From Chloroflexota bacterium (lineage in GTDB: Bacteria; Chloroflexota; Anaerolineae; Aggregatilineales; Aggregatilineaceae): 6,840 nt of DNA. The notes beneath the pieces were generated by a model. It ran no database searches and was not told the DNA's origin. It saw nothing but the letters and a program-made list of their open reading frames with translations. Positions 1 to 6,486 of this stretch are shown here, piece after piece. The position numbers and the translations under genes are program-made. The first letter of the stretch is position 1. Each line of letters starts with the position of its first letter. The DNA is taken from the NCBI GenBank assembly GCA_016234525.1, contig JACRBK010000477.1:1-6840 (forward strand), read 5' to 3'.

Positions 1-1170
1 ACTCACCCATACCTGCGGCTCACGACACCCCATCGAGAGGGTAACACTGCCGCCTACCGGAGTATATTTGAGCGCATTGGTGACGAGATTCAGCAAAAGC
101 TGCTTCAAACGATCGGCATCTCCGATCACTTGCGCCTGCTCGATCTCGCCCAAATTGACCGTGACACCCTGGCTGATAACACGCGCCTGGTTATAAATTT
201 CCAGCAGCAGCGTGTCCAACTCGACCCGCGCTTTATCAAGCGGCAGCCGCCCGGCATCAGCTTTAGCGAGCAGCAGCAGGTCTTCGACCAACCGTGACAT
301 GCGCCGCGCTTCGCTTTCGATGGCGTCCATTGCTTCTTGATCATGCCCAAAACGCCGCATCAGGTCCACGTTACCGCGAATAGTGGTGAGCGGAGTTCGC
401 ATCTCGTGAGAGACATCAGCCACAAAGCGGCGCTGCGCATTAAATAACCGTTCCAGCCGCTCCAAGGTCTCGTTGAAGGTCTGCGTCAGCAGCCCCAGTT
501 CATCCGGTGGACCTTCATACGGAATCCGGCGGCTCAAGTCGTCGGCGCGGGTGATCTGTTGGGCGGCCTGCGCGATAGTATCTATCGGACGCAGGGCGCG
601 CTGAGTCAAATAGTCGCCGATCAACAACGAAGCCAGCATCGTCAGCGCCCCGCCGATCAACATGATCTTGAGCAGGCGGTCAATAGCCGCATCTACCGTG
701 CGCAGCGATTGAGCGGTCTGGATGCTGCCGCGCAGGTCTCCATTGATCACCAGCGGAAGGGTCACTACGCGCAGGTGATTGCCGTTGAGCATAACATCAC
801 GCCGCACCTCTGCTTTGTTGCCAATAGCGGCGGGATCAAGTGCACCAGTATAGCCCATCCCCAGCAGGCTCCACGAGACATGCTCTAACACCGGCACGCC
901 GGTTTTTTGATCGTGCCGCCAGATTTGCACATACAGGCCCGACGCGGACAGGCTGTCCATTTGCATCATCGCCAGTTCGCCCAAAGCCTGATTTTCCGAT
1001 GAGGCCCACAGGGTTTCGGCAAAAACATCGTTTGCCGCTTTCAACAGCGTACTATCTACCTGCCGCCGCATGGTCCAGTTCAACACGCTTAAGGTCGCCG
1101 CGCTGAACAGGATCATGGCGATAGCCAGCAGGCTGGCGTACAAAAAAGTCAGACGAGTTCGGATGGTCAT
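1..1170 (-). CDS. Membrane sensor histidine kinase, partial (C-terminal ATPase domain cut by window edge)
   Basis: Autophosphorylating sensor of a two-component system, probably the partner of the response regulator at 1872-2549. The visible 390 codons from the ATG at 1170 give: a first membrane segment at about residues 8-30; an extracellular sensor region of about 135 residues (31-165) in which I recognise no named domain; a second membrane segment at about 168-186; a HAMP linker at about 187-240; the HisKA dimerisation helix with the H-box FVADVSHEMRTPL, phospho-acceptor His255; and the N-box NLVTNALKYTP at 361-371 (key Asn365). The G1 and G2 ATP-lid boxes lie beyond base 1, so the end is missing because of the window and not because of a mutation. 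The start is the only good one: it directly precedes the first membrane helix, with no in-frame ATG or GTG just upstream. The Shine-Dalgarno site is poor. The gap of 165 nt to DUF1801 suggests its own promoter. The family call is very secure; the signal sensed is unknown. Confidence 0.95.
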   Translation of the reverse strand, partial: MTIRTRLTFLYASLLAIAMILFSAATLSVLNWTMRRQVDSTLLKAANDVFAETLWASSENQALGELAMMQMDSLSASGLYVQIWRHDQKTGVPVLEHVSWSLLGMGYTGALDPAAIGNKAEVRRDVMLNGNHLRVVTLPLVINGDLRGSIQTAQSLRTVDAAIDRLLKIMLIGGALTMLASLLIGDYLTQRALRPIDTIAQAAQQITRADDLSRRIPYEGPPDELGLLTQTFNETLERLERLFNAQRRFVADVSHEMRTPLTTIRGNVDLMRRFGHDQEAMDAIESEARRMSRLVEDLLLLAKADAGRLPLDKARVELDTLLLEIYNQARVISQGVTVNLGEIEQAQVIGDADRLKQLLLNLVTNALKYTPVGGSVTLSMGCREPQVWVS

Positions 1171-1177
1171 GGATCGT

Positions 1178-1213
1178 GTACCGCACAGACCAGGTCGCGC
1201 ACGTACCGCGCAG
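1178..1213. repeat. Direct repeat pair (11 bp, 10/11 identical) in the kinase leader
   Basis: GTACCGCACAG at 1178-1188 and GTACCGCGCAG at 1203-1213 differ at one base and start 25 bp apart. They sit between the candidate -10 and the kinase start codon. Direct repeats near promoters are typical of OmpR/PhoB-type regulator binding, but those are usually spaced about 11 bp (or 22 bp), so 25 bp is not a good fit. The repeat is visible; its role is a guess. Confidence 0.45.
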
Positions 1214-1228
1214 GATGATTAATCTTTT

Positions 1229-1237
1229 ATCTTACCA
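1229..1237 (-). promoter_or_regulatory. Candidate extended -10 promoter element for the histidine kinase gene
   Basis: On the minus strand this reads TGGTAAGAT, an extended -10 (TGn followed by TAAGAT, 4 of 6 matches to TATAAT). It lies in an AT-rich patch that includes the palindrome GATTAATC (1217-1224), about 60 nt before the kinase ATG. I see no good -35 hexamer at 16-18 nt. The 165-nt gap before the kinase is the reason to expect a promoter here. Confidence 0.3.
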
Positions 1238-1289
1238 CGCGAAGGTTAGGCAAAGATGAGAATTTGTGATGCAGTTGTGAAACAACACG

Positions 1290-1311
1290 AAGGGGCCGCA
1301 GCCCCTTTTTA
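1290..1311. terminator. GC hairpin with T-run, intrinsic-terminator-like
   Basis: AAGGGGC / GCCCCTT form a 7-bp stem around a CGCA loop. On the plus strand the stem runs into a run of five T before A, the classic intrinsic terminator form; on the minus strand it is preceded by A residues and followed only by TTCGTGTTGTTTC. Its position, 25-46 nt after the DUF1801 stop codon, fits termination of that minus-strand gene, but the stronger T-run faces the other way, where no gene reads in. It may work in both directions or block antisense transcription into the DUF1801 gene. Confidence 0.55.
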
Positions 1312-1335
1312 CGAATTTATAGTTTTGTCCCAGCG

Positions 1336-1764
1336 TTACTGCTGTTGGGGACTGGTCTTGATCAAATCCTCAGTGGATTGTTTGACCAGTTCCTTCAGGG
1401 TTTCCATGTTTATATCAGTGAGTTTTTTGACGTATAAACACGATTTCCCGGTGGTATATTTGCCGAGTTTGGCCATCAGGCTCTCGTATTGTGCAAATCC
1501 GCCCATGAGATAGAGCGTCAGGTTTTGTTTGCGCGGAGAAAACCCTGCTAAAAACCAGTCTCCCTCGCGCCCGGTGGCGGGGGATTTATAATGATAATCG
1601 CCATAGCCGACAATGCTATCACCCCACATCTTGGGTTCGCAGCCAGTGGATTCCTGTATCAGTTGGAGCAGGGCGAAACTGTCCTGCCGTTTTTTCTCGT
1701 CTTCGATACTTTCGAGAAAGGTCTGCACACTCTGACCGGTGGGTTTGGTTTTAAGTTCTGCCAT
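1336..1764 (-). CDS. DUF1801 (YdhG-like) domain protein
   Basis: A soluble protein of 142 residues that is essentially a single DUF1801 domain. I recognise the family from its conserved blocks: PKMWGDSIVGYGDYHYKS at 44-61, WFLAGFSPRKQNLTLYL at 70-86 and LGKYTTGKSCLYVKKLTDI at 100-118. The biochemical role is not established; no signal peptide or membrane segment is seen. The ATG at 1764 was chosen because AGAGGA lies 8 nt upstream; a GTG 45 nt earlier would add 15 residues unlike the family's N-terminus and has no ribosome site. The gene separates the regulator from its likely kinase, with gaps of 107 and 165 nt on either side. A hand count of 1381-1740 gives 177 G+C of 360 (49%), while sampled lines in nearby genes are mostly 57-70%. 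This points to later insertion, possibly by transfer. Confidence 0.92.
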   Translation of the reverse strand: MAELKTKPTGQSVQTFLESIEDEKKRQDSFALLQLIQESTGCEPKMWGDSIVGYGDYHYKSPATGREGDWFLAGFSPRKQNLTLYLMGGFAQYESLMAKLGKYTTGKSCLYVKKLTDINMETLKELVKQSTEDLIKTSPQQQ

Positions 1765-1772
1765 GAGCGGTA

Positions 1773-1778
1773 TCCTCT
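1773..1778 (-). promoter_or_regulatory. Ribosome binding site AGAGGA deciding the DUF1801 start
   Basis: On the minus strand AGAGGA lies 8 nt before the ATG at 1764. It is the only good Shine-Dalgarno match near either possible start and supports the shorter 142-residue protein. Confidence 0.6.
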
Positions 1779-1820
1779 GTACAGACTCACGATAGAAAGA
1801 GTCTCGCACAGATGTTCCCG

Positions 1821-1844
1821 AATATACAACTGTTTATCTGTATA
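1821..1844 (-). promoter_or_regulatory. Candidate promoter/operator of the DUF1801 gene with a TATACA-N10-TGTATA inverted repeat
   Basis: An AT-rich island in the 107-nt gap between regulator and DUF1801. It holds a perfect 6-bp inverted repeat, TATACA (1823-1828) and TGTATA (1839-1844), with 10 nt between. On the minus strand the far arm also gives TATATT (1821-1826), a usable -10 that would start transcription about 50 nt before the ATG. No convincing -35 is seen. An inverted repeat over a -10 box is compatible with a repressor site, but AT-rich repeats of this size also arise by chance. Confidence 0.35.
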
Positions 1845-1871
1845 ATTCCGTTGGCAGGCAGTGGGCAGGGT

Positions 1872-2549
1872 TTATTCGTCCTCGCGCAGCACGTACCCTA
1901 CGCCGCGCACCGTGTGGATCAGGCGCGGGCCGTGTTCTTCGGTCTTCTGGCGCAGATAGCGCACATACACCTCAATAATGTTACTCTCGCCGCCAAAGTC
2001 ATAACCCCATACCCGGTCAAAGATCAGTTCGCGTGTCAGCACGCGGCGGGGATTGCGCAAAAAGAGTTCGAGCAGTTCGTATTCTTTAGCGGTCAGGTCG
2101 ATAAAAATCTCGCCACGTTGGGCGCGATGCGTGCCGGTGTCGAGTGTCAGGTCCGCAAACCGCAAAATTTCGGGCTTTGAAGACGGGGCCGCCCGGCGGA
2201 ACAAGGCCCGGATACGCGCCAGCAGTTCATCAAAATCGAACGGTTTGATCAGGTAATCATCGGCCCCGGCGTCTAATCCCATCACGCGATCCGGCACCTC
2301 GTCTTTGGCGGTTAGCATCAAGATCGGCACATCGCTGGCAGCGCGCAGGCGGCGGCAGACTTCCAGGCCGTCCAGCCCCGGCAGCATCCAATCGAGAATC
2401 ACCAGATCGGGCGGTTGATCGCGGGCGGTGTCTAAGCCCACCTGCCCATCATAGGCCACATCGACGCGATAGCCCTCGTAGATCAGGCCGCGCTTTAAAA
2501 ACTGCGCGATCCGTTCTTCATCTTCGATGACCAGAATCCGTTCGGCCAT
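1872..2549 (-). CDS. OmpR/PhoB-family response regulator (winged-helix DNA-binding)
   Basis: Cytoplasmic transcription regulator that takes phosphate from a histidine kinase and binds DNA, 225 residues, the normal length for the family. The receiver domain (about 3-115) has every key residue: acidic pair Glu9-Asp10, phospho-acceptor Asp53 in VILDWMLPGLDG, Thr80 and Lys102 in LIKPF. The C-terminal winged-helix domain (about 128-222) shows LTAKEYELLELFLRNP, the recognition-helix region SNIIEVYVRYLRQK and the closing HTVRGVGYVL. The start is supported by AAAGGAAGAG at 2555-2564. It begins 20 nt after the stop of the secreted propeller gene, so the two are very probably one transcript. The likely partner is the kinase at 1-1170, although a DUF1801 gene lies between. 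Target genes are unknown; the repeats in front of the kinase gene are one candidate for self-regulation. Confidence 0.97.
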   Translation of the reverse strand: MAERILVIEDEERIAQFLKRGLIYEGYRVDVAYDGQVGLDTARDQPPDLVILDWMLPGLDGLEVCRRLRAASDVPILMLTAKDEVPDRVMGLDAGADDYLIKPFDFDELLARIRALFRRAAPSSKPEILRFADLTLDTGTHRAQRGEIFIDLTAKEYELLELFLRNPRRVLTRELIFDRVWGYDFGGESNIIEVYVRYLRQKTEEHGPRLIHTVRGVGYVLREDE

Positions 2550-2570
2550 CCTGACTCTTCCTTTCTTGGT

Positions 2571-4280
2571 TTAATAACCCCACTGCACACGCCAGACTAA
2601 TCCTGGCGTTTGTACGCGGAAGATGGTTCCCTGAGCGGGGATCAGAAGCAGCAGATCGCCGCGTTGGTAGCGGTACTCAGGATCAACCGCTGAGTCAATT
2701 CCTGCCACCAACAGCGGCCCGACCCAGTTAAATGGCGGCGGGGCGATCTGTGGGGAGTCCATAAATCCCCCGACTAAATTGTCGAACAGCGGCGCGAATT
2801 CTGTCCCTAATGATTCCGCTGCCCACACGCGCAAAAACTGCGGCCCCATGCCGGTAGTGCTGCCCACCAGGGCATACCACATGCCGTTATCGCCCTGCAT
2901 GGCATTCAACACAGCGTAACGCTCATCCAGCAGCGCGACCATCGGCGCATTCGGATCAAGCAAATATAACCCCGGCGACGTATAACCCCAACCCGCCGCC
3001 CAGGTGATGACTTTTCCCTCGATAGTCCAGCGCGCATAGCTGGAGGAAAACCCGGTGCGAAGTTCGGTTAGTGTCCCTGTGTTCACATCCACGATACCTA
3101 ACGCGCTGCCCTCATAAAAGCCGATCACAACCAGCAGCCGGGTTCCATCAGGACTCCACTGCGGGCTACGCAGCACACGCACATCGACTGGGCTTTCATC
3201 GGAATAGGTGGTTTGTGCCACGATCCGCGCCGGTTGGCTGCCATCCGCCGGGGTAATCCAGATTCCACGCCCGTCATCATAGGCAATCTGCGTGCCATCA
3301 GGACTCCAATCGAGATCGCCGGAAGTGCCGCCTTCGTCAATCTGGCCCAGTTCGCGCCGGTTCGCGCCGTCTATCCCAGCGGCAATCACACGGCTGTTCG
3401 TAATATAGACGATTTGTTGCTGATCGGGCGACAGGCTATAACCGCCGATCTCGCCTGTTTCAGACGTGATCATCCGTGCTGGGGCGTTGGTTTTGGGCCA
3501 CTGCCACACCTGGCCGATTCCGGCAGTGTCTTCGGCTATGAAATACAGGTCATAGGGTAGAACCATTGCTTCAACCGTGTAGGGCAGCAGCGGCCCCCAG
3601 TCAAAATACAAGATGCCTTTGGTCCCTGGCACGCTGAGATAATTTTCGAGTGTCACGCCATCCGGGGTCAGAAATGACATCACCGCCGGTTGAGGGCGGG
3701 CAGGCAAACCGCCGGGCCACGTGATCCACGCGCCGTTTTGCCATTCGATCACGGTGACATTCGCCTGTAGATCGCTGGCGGCTAACACGCCCGGCGCGGC
3801 CCAATATAATTCAACAAAGGTCCCCGGCACCGTATCAAACAGCGCCTCGCCATAGTCGCTCGCGCTCAGCCGGGCAATACGGATGCCTTCCGGCACGGTG
3901 TAGGCAATCGCGCTGGCGTCAGGCGACCACGCGATAGTCTGCCACAGGCTGCTCGCTGGCGGCACATATTCATCAAATTGCAGCACATACCCGCTGCTGC
4001 CGGTGATCTCGCTCACGACAACTGCGTTATTGCTGGAGGTGCGATACACATACCACACCCCATCCGGCGAAATGTCAAAATCGATGACCGGCTGGCCCTC
4101 TGGGGAGACAACGCTCAGTTCGCCGCTGACAGGATCAATCCGGCTCACTGTTTGATCCGCCATGAGGATATAGAGGGGGGCGGGCAGCGGAAAAATTGGG
4201 TCTTGCGCGCGTGCCTGCTGGGGCAGCATTCCCCCCGCGCACACGCTGATCAGGAGTAGTAAAGTCACCAATGGTTTCAT
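2571..4280 (-). CDS. Secreted TolB-like beta-propeller protein (PD40/WD40-like repeats)
   Basis: A predicted exported protein of 569 residues. The ATG at 4280 opens a clear signal peptide: Lys2, a hydrophobic stretch to about residue 19, then a signal peptidase I-type site ARA/QD after residue 25. The frame is open further upstream to 4442, but that extension has no hydrophobic start and covers the promoter region, so the shorter form is preferred. The body is beta-rich with PD40-type motifs: SPDG 71-74, SPDA 119-122, SPDQ 284-287, SPDG 326-329 and SPDG 376-379, each inside a W/L-SPD-x-x-I-x-Y pattern, plus degenerate blades in between and after. This is the TolB-like propeller fold, usually a protein or ligand binding platform; no catalytic triad or peptidase domain follows. 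There is no C-terminal anchor. Because it is co-transcribed with a response regulator, a sensing or ligand-presenting role is a fair inference, not shown. Confidence 0.88.
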   Translation of the reverse strand: MKPLVTLLLLISVCAGGMLPQQARAQDPIFPLPAPLYILMADQTVSRIDPVSGELSVVSPEGQPVIDFDISPDGVWYVYRTSSNNAVVVSEITGSSGYVLQFDEYVPPASSLWQTIAWSPDASAIAYTVPEGIRIARLSASDYGEALFDTVPGTFVELYWAAPGVLAASDLQANVTVIEWQNGAWITWPGGLPARPQPAVMSFLTPDGVTLENYLSVPGTKGILYFDWGPLLPYTVEAMVLPYDLYFIAEDTAGIGQVWQWPKTNAPARMITSETGEIGGYSLSPDQQQIVYITNSRVIAAGIDGANRRELGQIDEGGTSGDLDWSPDGTQIAYDDGRGIWITPADGSQPARIVAQTTYSDESPVDVRVLRSPQWSPDGTRLLVVIGFYEGSALGIVDVNTGTLTELRTGFSSSYARWTIEGKVITWAAGWGYTSPGLYLLDPNAPMVALLDERYAVLNAMQGDNGMWYALVGSTTGMGPQFLRVWAAESLGTEFAPLFDNLVGGFMDSPQIAPPPFNWVGPLLVAGIDSAVDPEYRYQRGDLLLLIPAQGTIFRVQTPGLVWRVQWGY

Positions 4281-4326
4281 GGCAGGCCCCGGTAGATAGT
4301 TTTTTGGAGGGACGCAGCGGCGCCCT

Positions 4327-4372
4327 ATTTTATCTGTCGTTTTAAGCTGTGTTATCACGTTGCAGTATAGCA
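4327..4372 (-). promoter_or_regulatory. Candidate leftward promoter(s) for the propeller-regulator operon
   Basis: Two options are seen on the minus strand. Nearer the gene, ATAACA (4350-4355) and TAAAAT (4327-4332) are spaced by exactly 17 nt, with 4/6 and 5/6 matches to the sigma-70 consensus. Farther away, TGCTATACT (4364-4372) is an extended -10 with no good -35. The leader would be roughly 40 or 77 nt. The propeller ATG has no strong Shine-Dalgarno site. Confidence 0.45.
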
Positions 4373-4400
4373 GCGATCCCTGCGCGATGCCTAACACGCG

Positions 4401-4429
4401 CGGACAAACGCGGGCAGATCGGCTATAAT
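4401..4429 (+). promoter_or_regulatory. Candidate rightward sigma-70-type promoter for the esterase-MFS operon
   Basis: CGGACA (4401-4406, 4/6 matches to TTGACA) and a perfect TATAAT (4424-4429) are separated by 17 nt. The expected transcript start is near 4436, about 32 nt before the esterase ATG at 4468. It lies back-to-back with the leftward promoter candidates, so the two operons may share control. Confidence 0.6.
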
Positions 4430-4467
4430 CTCCCGCACTCAATGGGCTCAGGCAGTGTAAAACACTT

Positions 4468-5259
4468 ATGCGAAACTCTCTCCCTCAAATACGGCGTGGC
4501 GCAGAACCTTTTTTGCTCGATGGTGGCGAAGTCGGCTGTGTGTGTCTACACGGTTTCACCGCCTCGCCTGAAGAAATGCGTTGGTTAGGCGAACATCTCA
4601 ACCGGCAGGGACTCAGCGTGTATGCCCCGCGTTTAGCCGGGCATGGCACCGATCCCGATATGATGCGCCGCCAGGATTGGCTGGACTGGTACGAAAGTGT
4701 GTTAGACGGTCTGGCCTTGATGCGCGCCCGCTGCCGTAAGGTGTTCGCCGTCGGTCTGTCGATGGGCGGGCTGTTGAGTCTGCGTGTCGCGGCGGCGGGG
4801 TTGGTCGATGGGGCAGTAATTATGGCGGCCCCCATTTATCTGGATCAGCGCGGAATCGGCGCGGCGCGTTATGCCAAATACGTCTGGCGCTATCGTAAAC
4901 CATACCGGGACGGCCTGGATCAGCGGGTGCGTATCGCGCAGCGCGAAATGGGGCGCGACGATTATGGGCGAGTCGCCTATGACGAAGGAACACCTGTAGC
5001 CTCGATTGCTCAATTACACGCGCTGATGGGCGATGTGCGCCAGCATCTGCCAGAGATCACCGTGCCGCTGCTGCTGATCTACGCGACGACGGATACCACC
5101 GTTCCCTTTGGCAACATGGCCCTGGTCGCGGGGCAGGTGAGCAGCACAGACGTGGTGCAGCAGTCGGTAGCGCGCGGCGGACATGTGCTGACACAAGACA
5201 GCGAACGCGAAACGGTTTACGCGATGGTATGGGACTTTTTAGCAGCGCGCACCGGATAG
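4468..5259 (+). CDS. Alpha/beta hydrolase, Est30-like carboxylesterase / monoacylglycerol lipase type
   Basis: Soluble serine hydrolase of 263 residues, near the usual length of about 250 for Est30-type enzymes, that cleaves short- to medium-chain esters. Visible parts: oxyanion-hole motif LHGFTASPEEM at 27-37 (HGF 28-30), the early helix and APRLAGHG at 53-60, nucleophile elbow GLSMGG with Ser98, the acid Asp209 in LLLIYATTDTTVP, and the catalytic His239 in GGHVL. The region around 122-180 is the probable lid over the active site and has no family signature I can read, so the substrate is unknown. There is no signal peptide. The ATG at 4468 is the only in-frame start near the promoter; it lacks a Shine-Dalgarno site and instead has the small inverted repeat AGTGT-AAA-ACACT (4454-4466) just ahead. 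It is followed 18 nt later by the transporter gene, so the pair probably act on related compounds. Confidence 0.93.
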   Translation: MRNSLPQIRRGAEPFLLDGGEVGCVCLHGFTASPEEMRWLGEHLNRQGLSVYAPRLAGHGTDPDMMRRQDWLDWYESVLDGLALMRARCRKVFAVGLSMGGLLSLRVAAAGLVDGAVIMAAPIYLDQRGIGAARYAKYVWRYRKPYRDGLDQRVRIAQREMGRDDYGRVAYDEGTPVASIAQLHALMGDVRQHLPEITVPLLLIYATTDTTVPFGNMALVAGQVSSTDVVQQSVARGGHVLTQDSERETVYAMVWDFLAARTG

Positions 5260-5264
5260 AGATT

Positions 5265-5268
5265 AGGA
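5265..5268 (+). promoter_or_regulatory. Ribosome binding site supporting a GTG start of the transporter
   Basis: AGGA sits 9 nt before the GTG at 5278, inside the 18-nt gap after the esterase stop. No ATG in frame gives a protein with a complete first membrane helix, so the GTG is favoured. Confidence 0.55.
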
Positions 5269-5277
5269 CAATAGATC

Positions 5278-6483
5278 GTGCGGCAATTGTGGTCAGACCT
5301 GGGGCGGGATACGCGCTGGGTATTGTGGTCGTATATGCTGTGGGGCATCGGCGAAGGGCTGTGGATGTTTATCCAGCCTCTCTATGTCAAATCATTGGGC
5401 GCGACTCCCTCCCAGACTGGTTTTGTGATCGGCATGTGGGGGTTAGCCCGCCTGTTGTTCATCCTCCCGGCGGGGCTGCTAGGGGATCATTTGCCCGCGC
5501 GGCGCTTGATGCTGCCCGGTTGGGCGCTCGGCCTGCTGGGGGTGTTGATCATCGCGCTCGCTCCCGATTGGCGCTGGGCTGCGCCGGGTTTTTTGGTGTA
5601 TGGCATGTCGTCTATCGCTATCCCGATCAGCAACCTGTACCTGTCTCAGGCCATCCGGCACGATCCCACCCGGCGGCCTGATCTGCCGATCCAGACGTCG
5701 CTCACAATGTTATGGGCTTCGTATGCTGCCGGAATCGTGATCACGCCCAGTATCGGCGGCTGGTTAGGGGATCAGATGGGGCTGCGCGCCGTCTTTTTGA
5801 TCAGCATTCCCTGGTTTGTGCTGAGTACCTTCGCCATTTTCCGCACTCAGTCCTATCCCGCGCCCGAACGTCCCGAACACGGCTCGGATTACCGGGGGCA
5901 GTTTTTGCAGAAAAACGTGATAGTCGCTTTTGCCATCCTTACGTTGGGTTTTGTGGCGGTATTGGTCGGGCAAACACTGGCTTCGCAGTTTCTCGAAGAA
6001 GTGTACCATTTTTCGCGCACGTCGATTGGCGTTTTTGGATCGCTGACCGCCCTGGGAACGATGATTACCAGCGTGGTGTTAGGGCGGCTGAGCGCGTGGC
6101 GTGGTTTTTATGCCTGCCTGGGATTAGCGGGAATCTCCTTCGCGCTGCTGCTGATCACAGGGTCGGCCCCGGTGGTGGTGATCGCGACGTTCCTGTTAGG
6201 CGCGTATTACACCACCCGTCCCTTTGCCACCAGCGTGATCAGCCAGTATGTCGCCGAACACCAGCGCGGCATGGCTTTTGCCCTGGTCGATACGTTGGCG
6301 GGGTTAGGGGCCGTGATTGGAATGAACCTCTCCGGTGTGTTATACGATCAGCAGCCCCGGTGGCCGCTGTGGGCCGGCATCATCGGGATCGCGGTGGGTG
6401 TGCTGCTCGGTGTGCTGCTGCTGCGTCCGCGCAACGCTCAATCCATCGCTGCGTACAAAGAAGTAGAACAGTTTGGTGATTAG
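5278..6483 (+). CDS. Major facilitator superfamily (MFS) transporter
   Basis: Integral membrane protein of 401 residues with about 12 hydrophobic helices, the standard MFS size and layout: roughly 13-35, 47-67, 79-96, 101-122, 140-162 and 168-188, then a polar central loop at 189-212, and 213-234, 248-270, 277-295, 298-315, 330-352 and 363-383. The MFS motif A appears between helices 2 and 3 as GLLGDHLPARRLML (66-79), and a weaker copy, GRLSAWRG, follows helix 8 (269-276). It probably moves a small molecule with proton coupling. The substrate cannot be told from sequence; helices 1-4 with motif A would fit a drug- or sugar-type exporter. GTG start with AGGA upstream. The 18-nt gap from the esterase implies one transcript and possible translational coupling, so the esterase may process what this protein carries, which is inference. 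Confidence 0.94.
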   Translation: MRQLWSDLGRDTRWVLWSYMLWGIGEGLWMFIQPLYVKSLGATPSQTGFVIGMWGLARLLFILPAGLLGDHLPARRLMLPGWALGLLGVLIIALAPDWRWAAPGFLVYGMSSIAIPISNLYLSQAIRHDPTRRPDLPIQTSLTMLWASYAAGIVITPSIGGWLGDQMGLRAVFLISIPWFVLSTFAIFRTQSYPAPERPEHGSDYRGQFLQKNVIVAFAILTLGFVAVLVGQTLASQFLEEVYHFSRTSIGVFGSLTALGTMITSVVLGRLSAWRGFYACLGLAGISFALLLITGSAPVVVIATFLLGAYYTTRPFATSVISQYVAEHQRGMAFALVDTLAGLGAVIGMNLSGVLYDQQPRWPLWAGIIGIAVGVLLGVLLLRPRNAQSIAAYKEVEQFGD

Positions 6484-6486
6484 TAG

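Noticed and set aside
559..1106. Two plus-strand open frames opposite the histidine kinase
   Set aside because: The minus strand carries an unbroken kinase with membrane helices, HAMP and H-box; the opposite frames are low-complexity shadows.
1256..1513. Plus-strand open frame of 85 codons
   Set aside because: It overlaps the end of the DUF1801 gene and the hairpin and shows no protein family pattern.
1841..1846. TATAAT on the plus strand
   Set aside because: No plus-strand gene lies downstream; it falls inside the AT-rich inverted repeat and is best explained by that.
4238..4252. Lipoprotein signal (lipobox) at Cys14 of the propeller
   Set aside because: The residues before the Cys are I-S-V, and the -1 position should be Gly, Ala or Ser; the ARA/QD site is a better fit for ordinary secretion.
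4281..4442. N-terminal extension of the propeller protein by 54 residues
   Set aside because: The extension would hide the signal peptide behind polar residues and place the promoter candidates inside the gene.
4349..4588. Plus-strand open frame of 79 codons starting before the esterase
   Set aside because: It covers the promoter and runs out of frame into the esterase gene.
5229..5681. Open frame of 150 codons bridging the esterase end and the transporter start
   Set aside because: It overlaps both real genes in a different frame and has no recognisable motif or ribosome site.
5712..6479. Long open frame (255 codons) on the plus strand inside the transporter gene
   Set aside because: It is in another frame of the MFS gene, rich in Arg, Gly and Cys with no domain pattern; the MFS frame has clear membrane helices and motif A.
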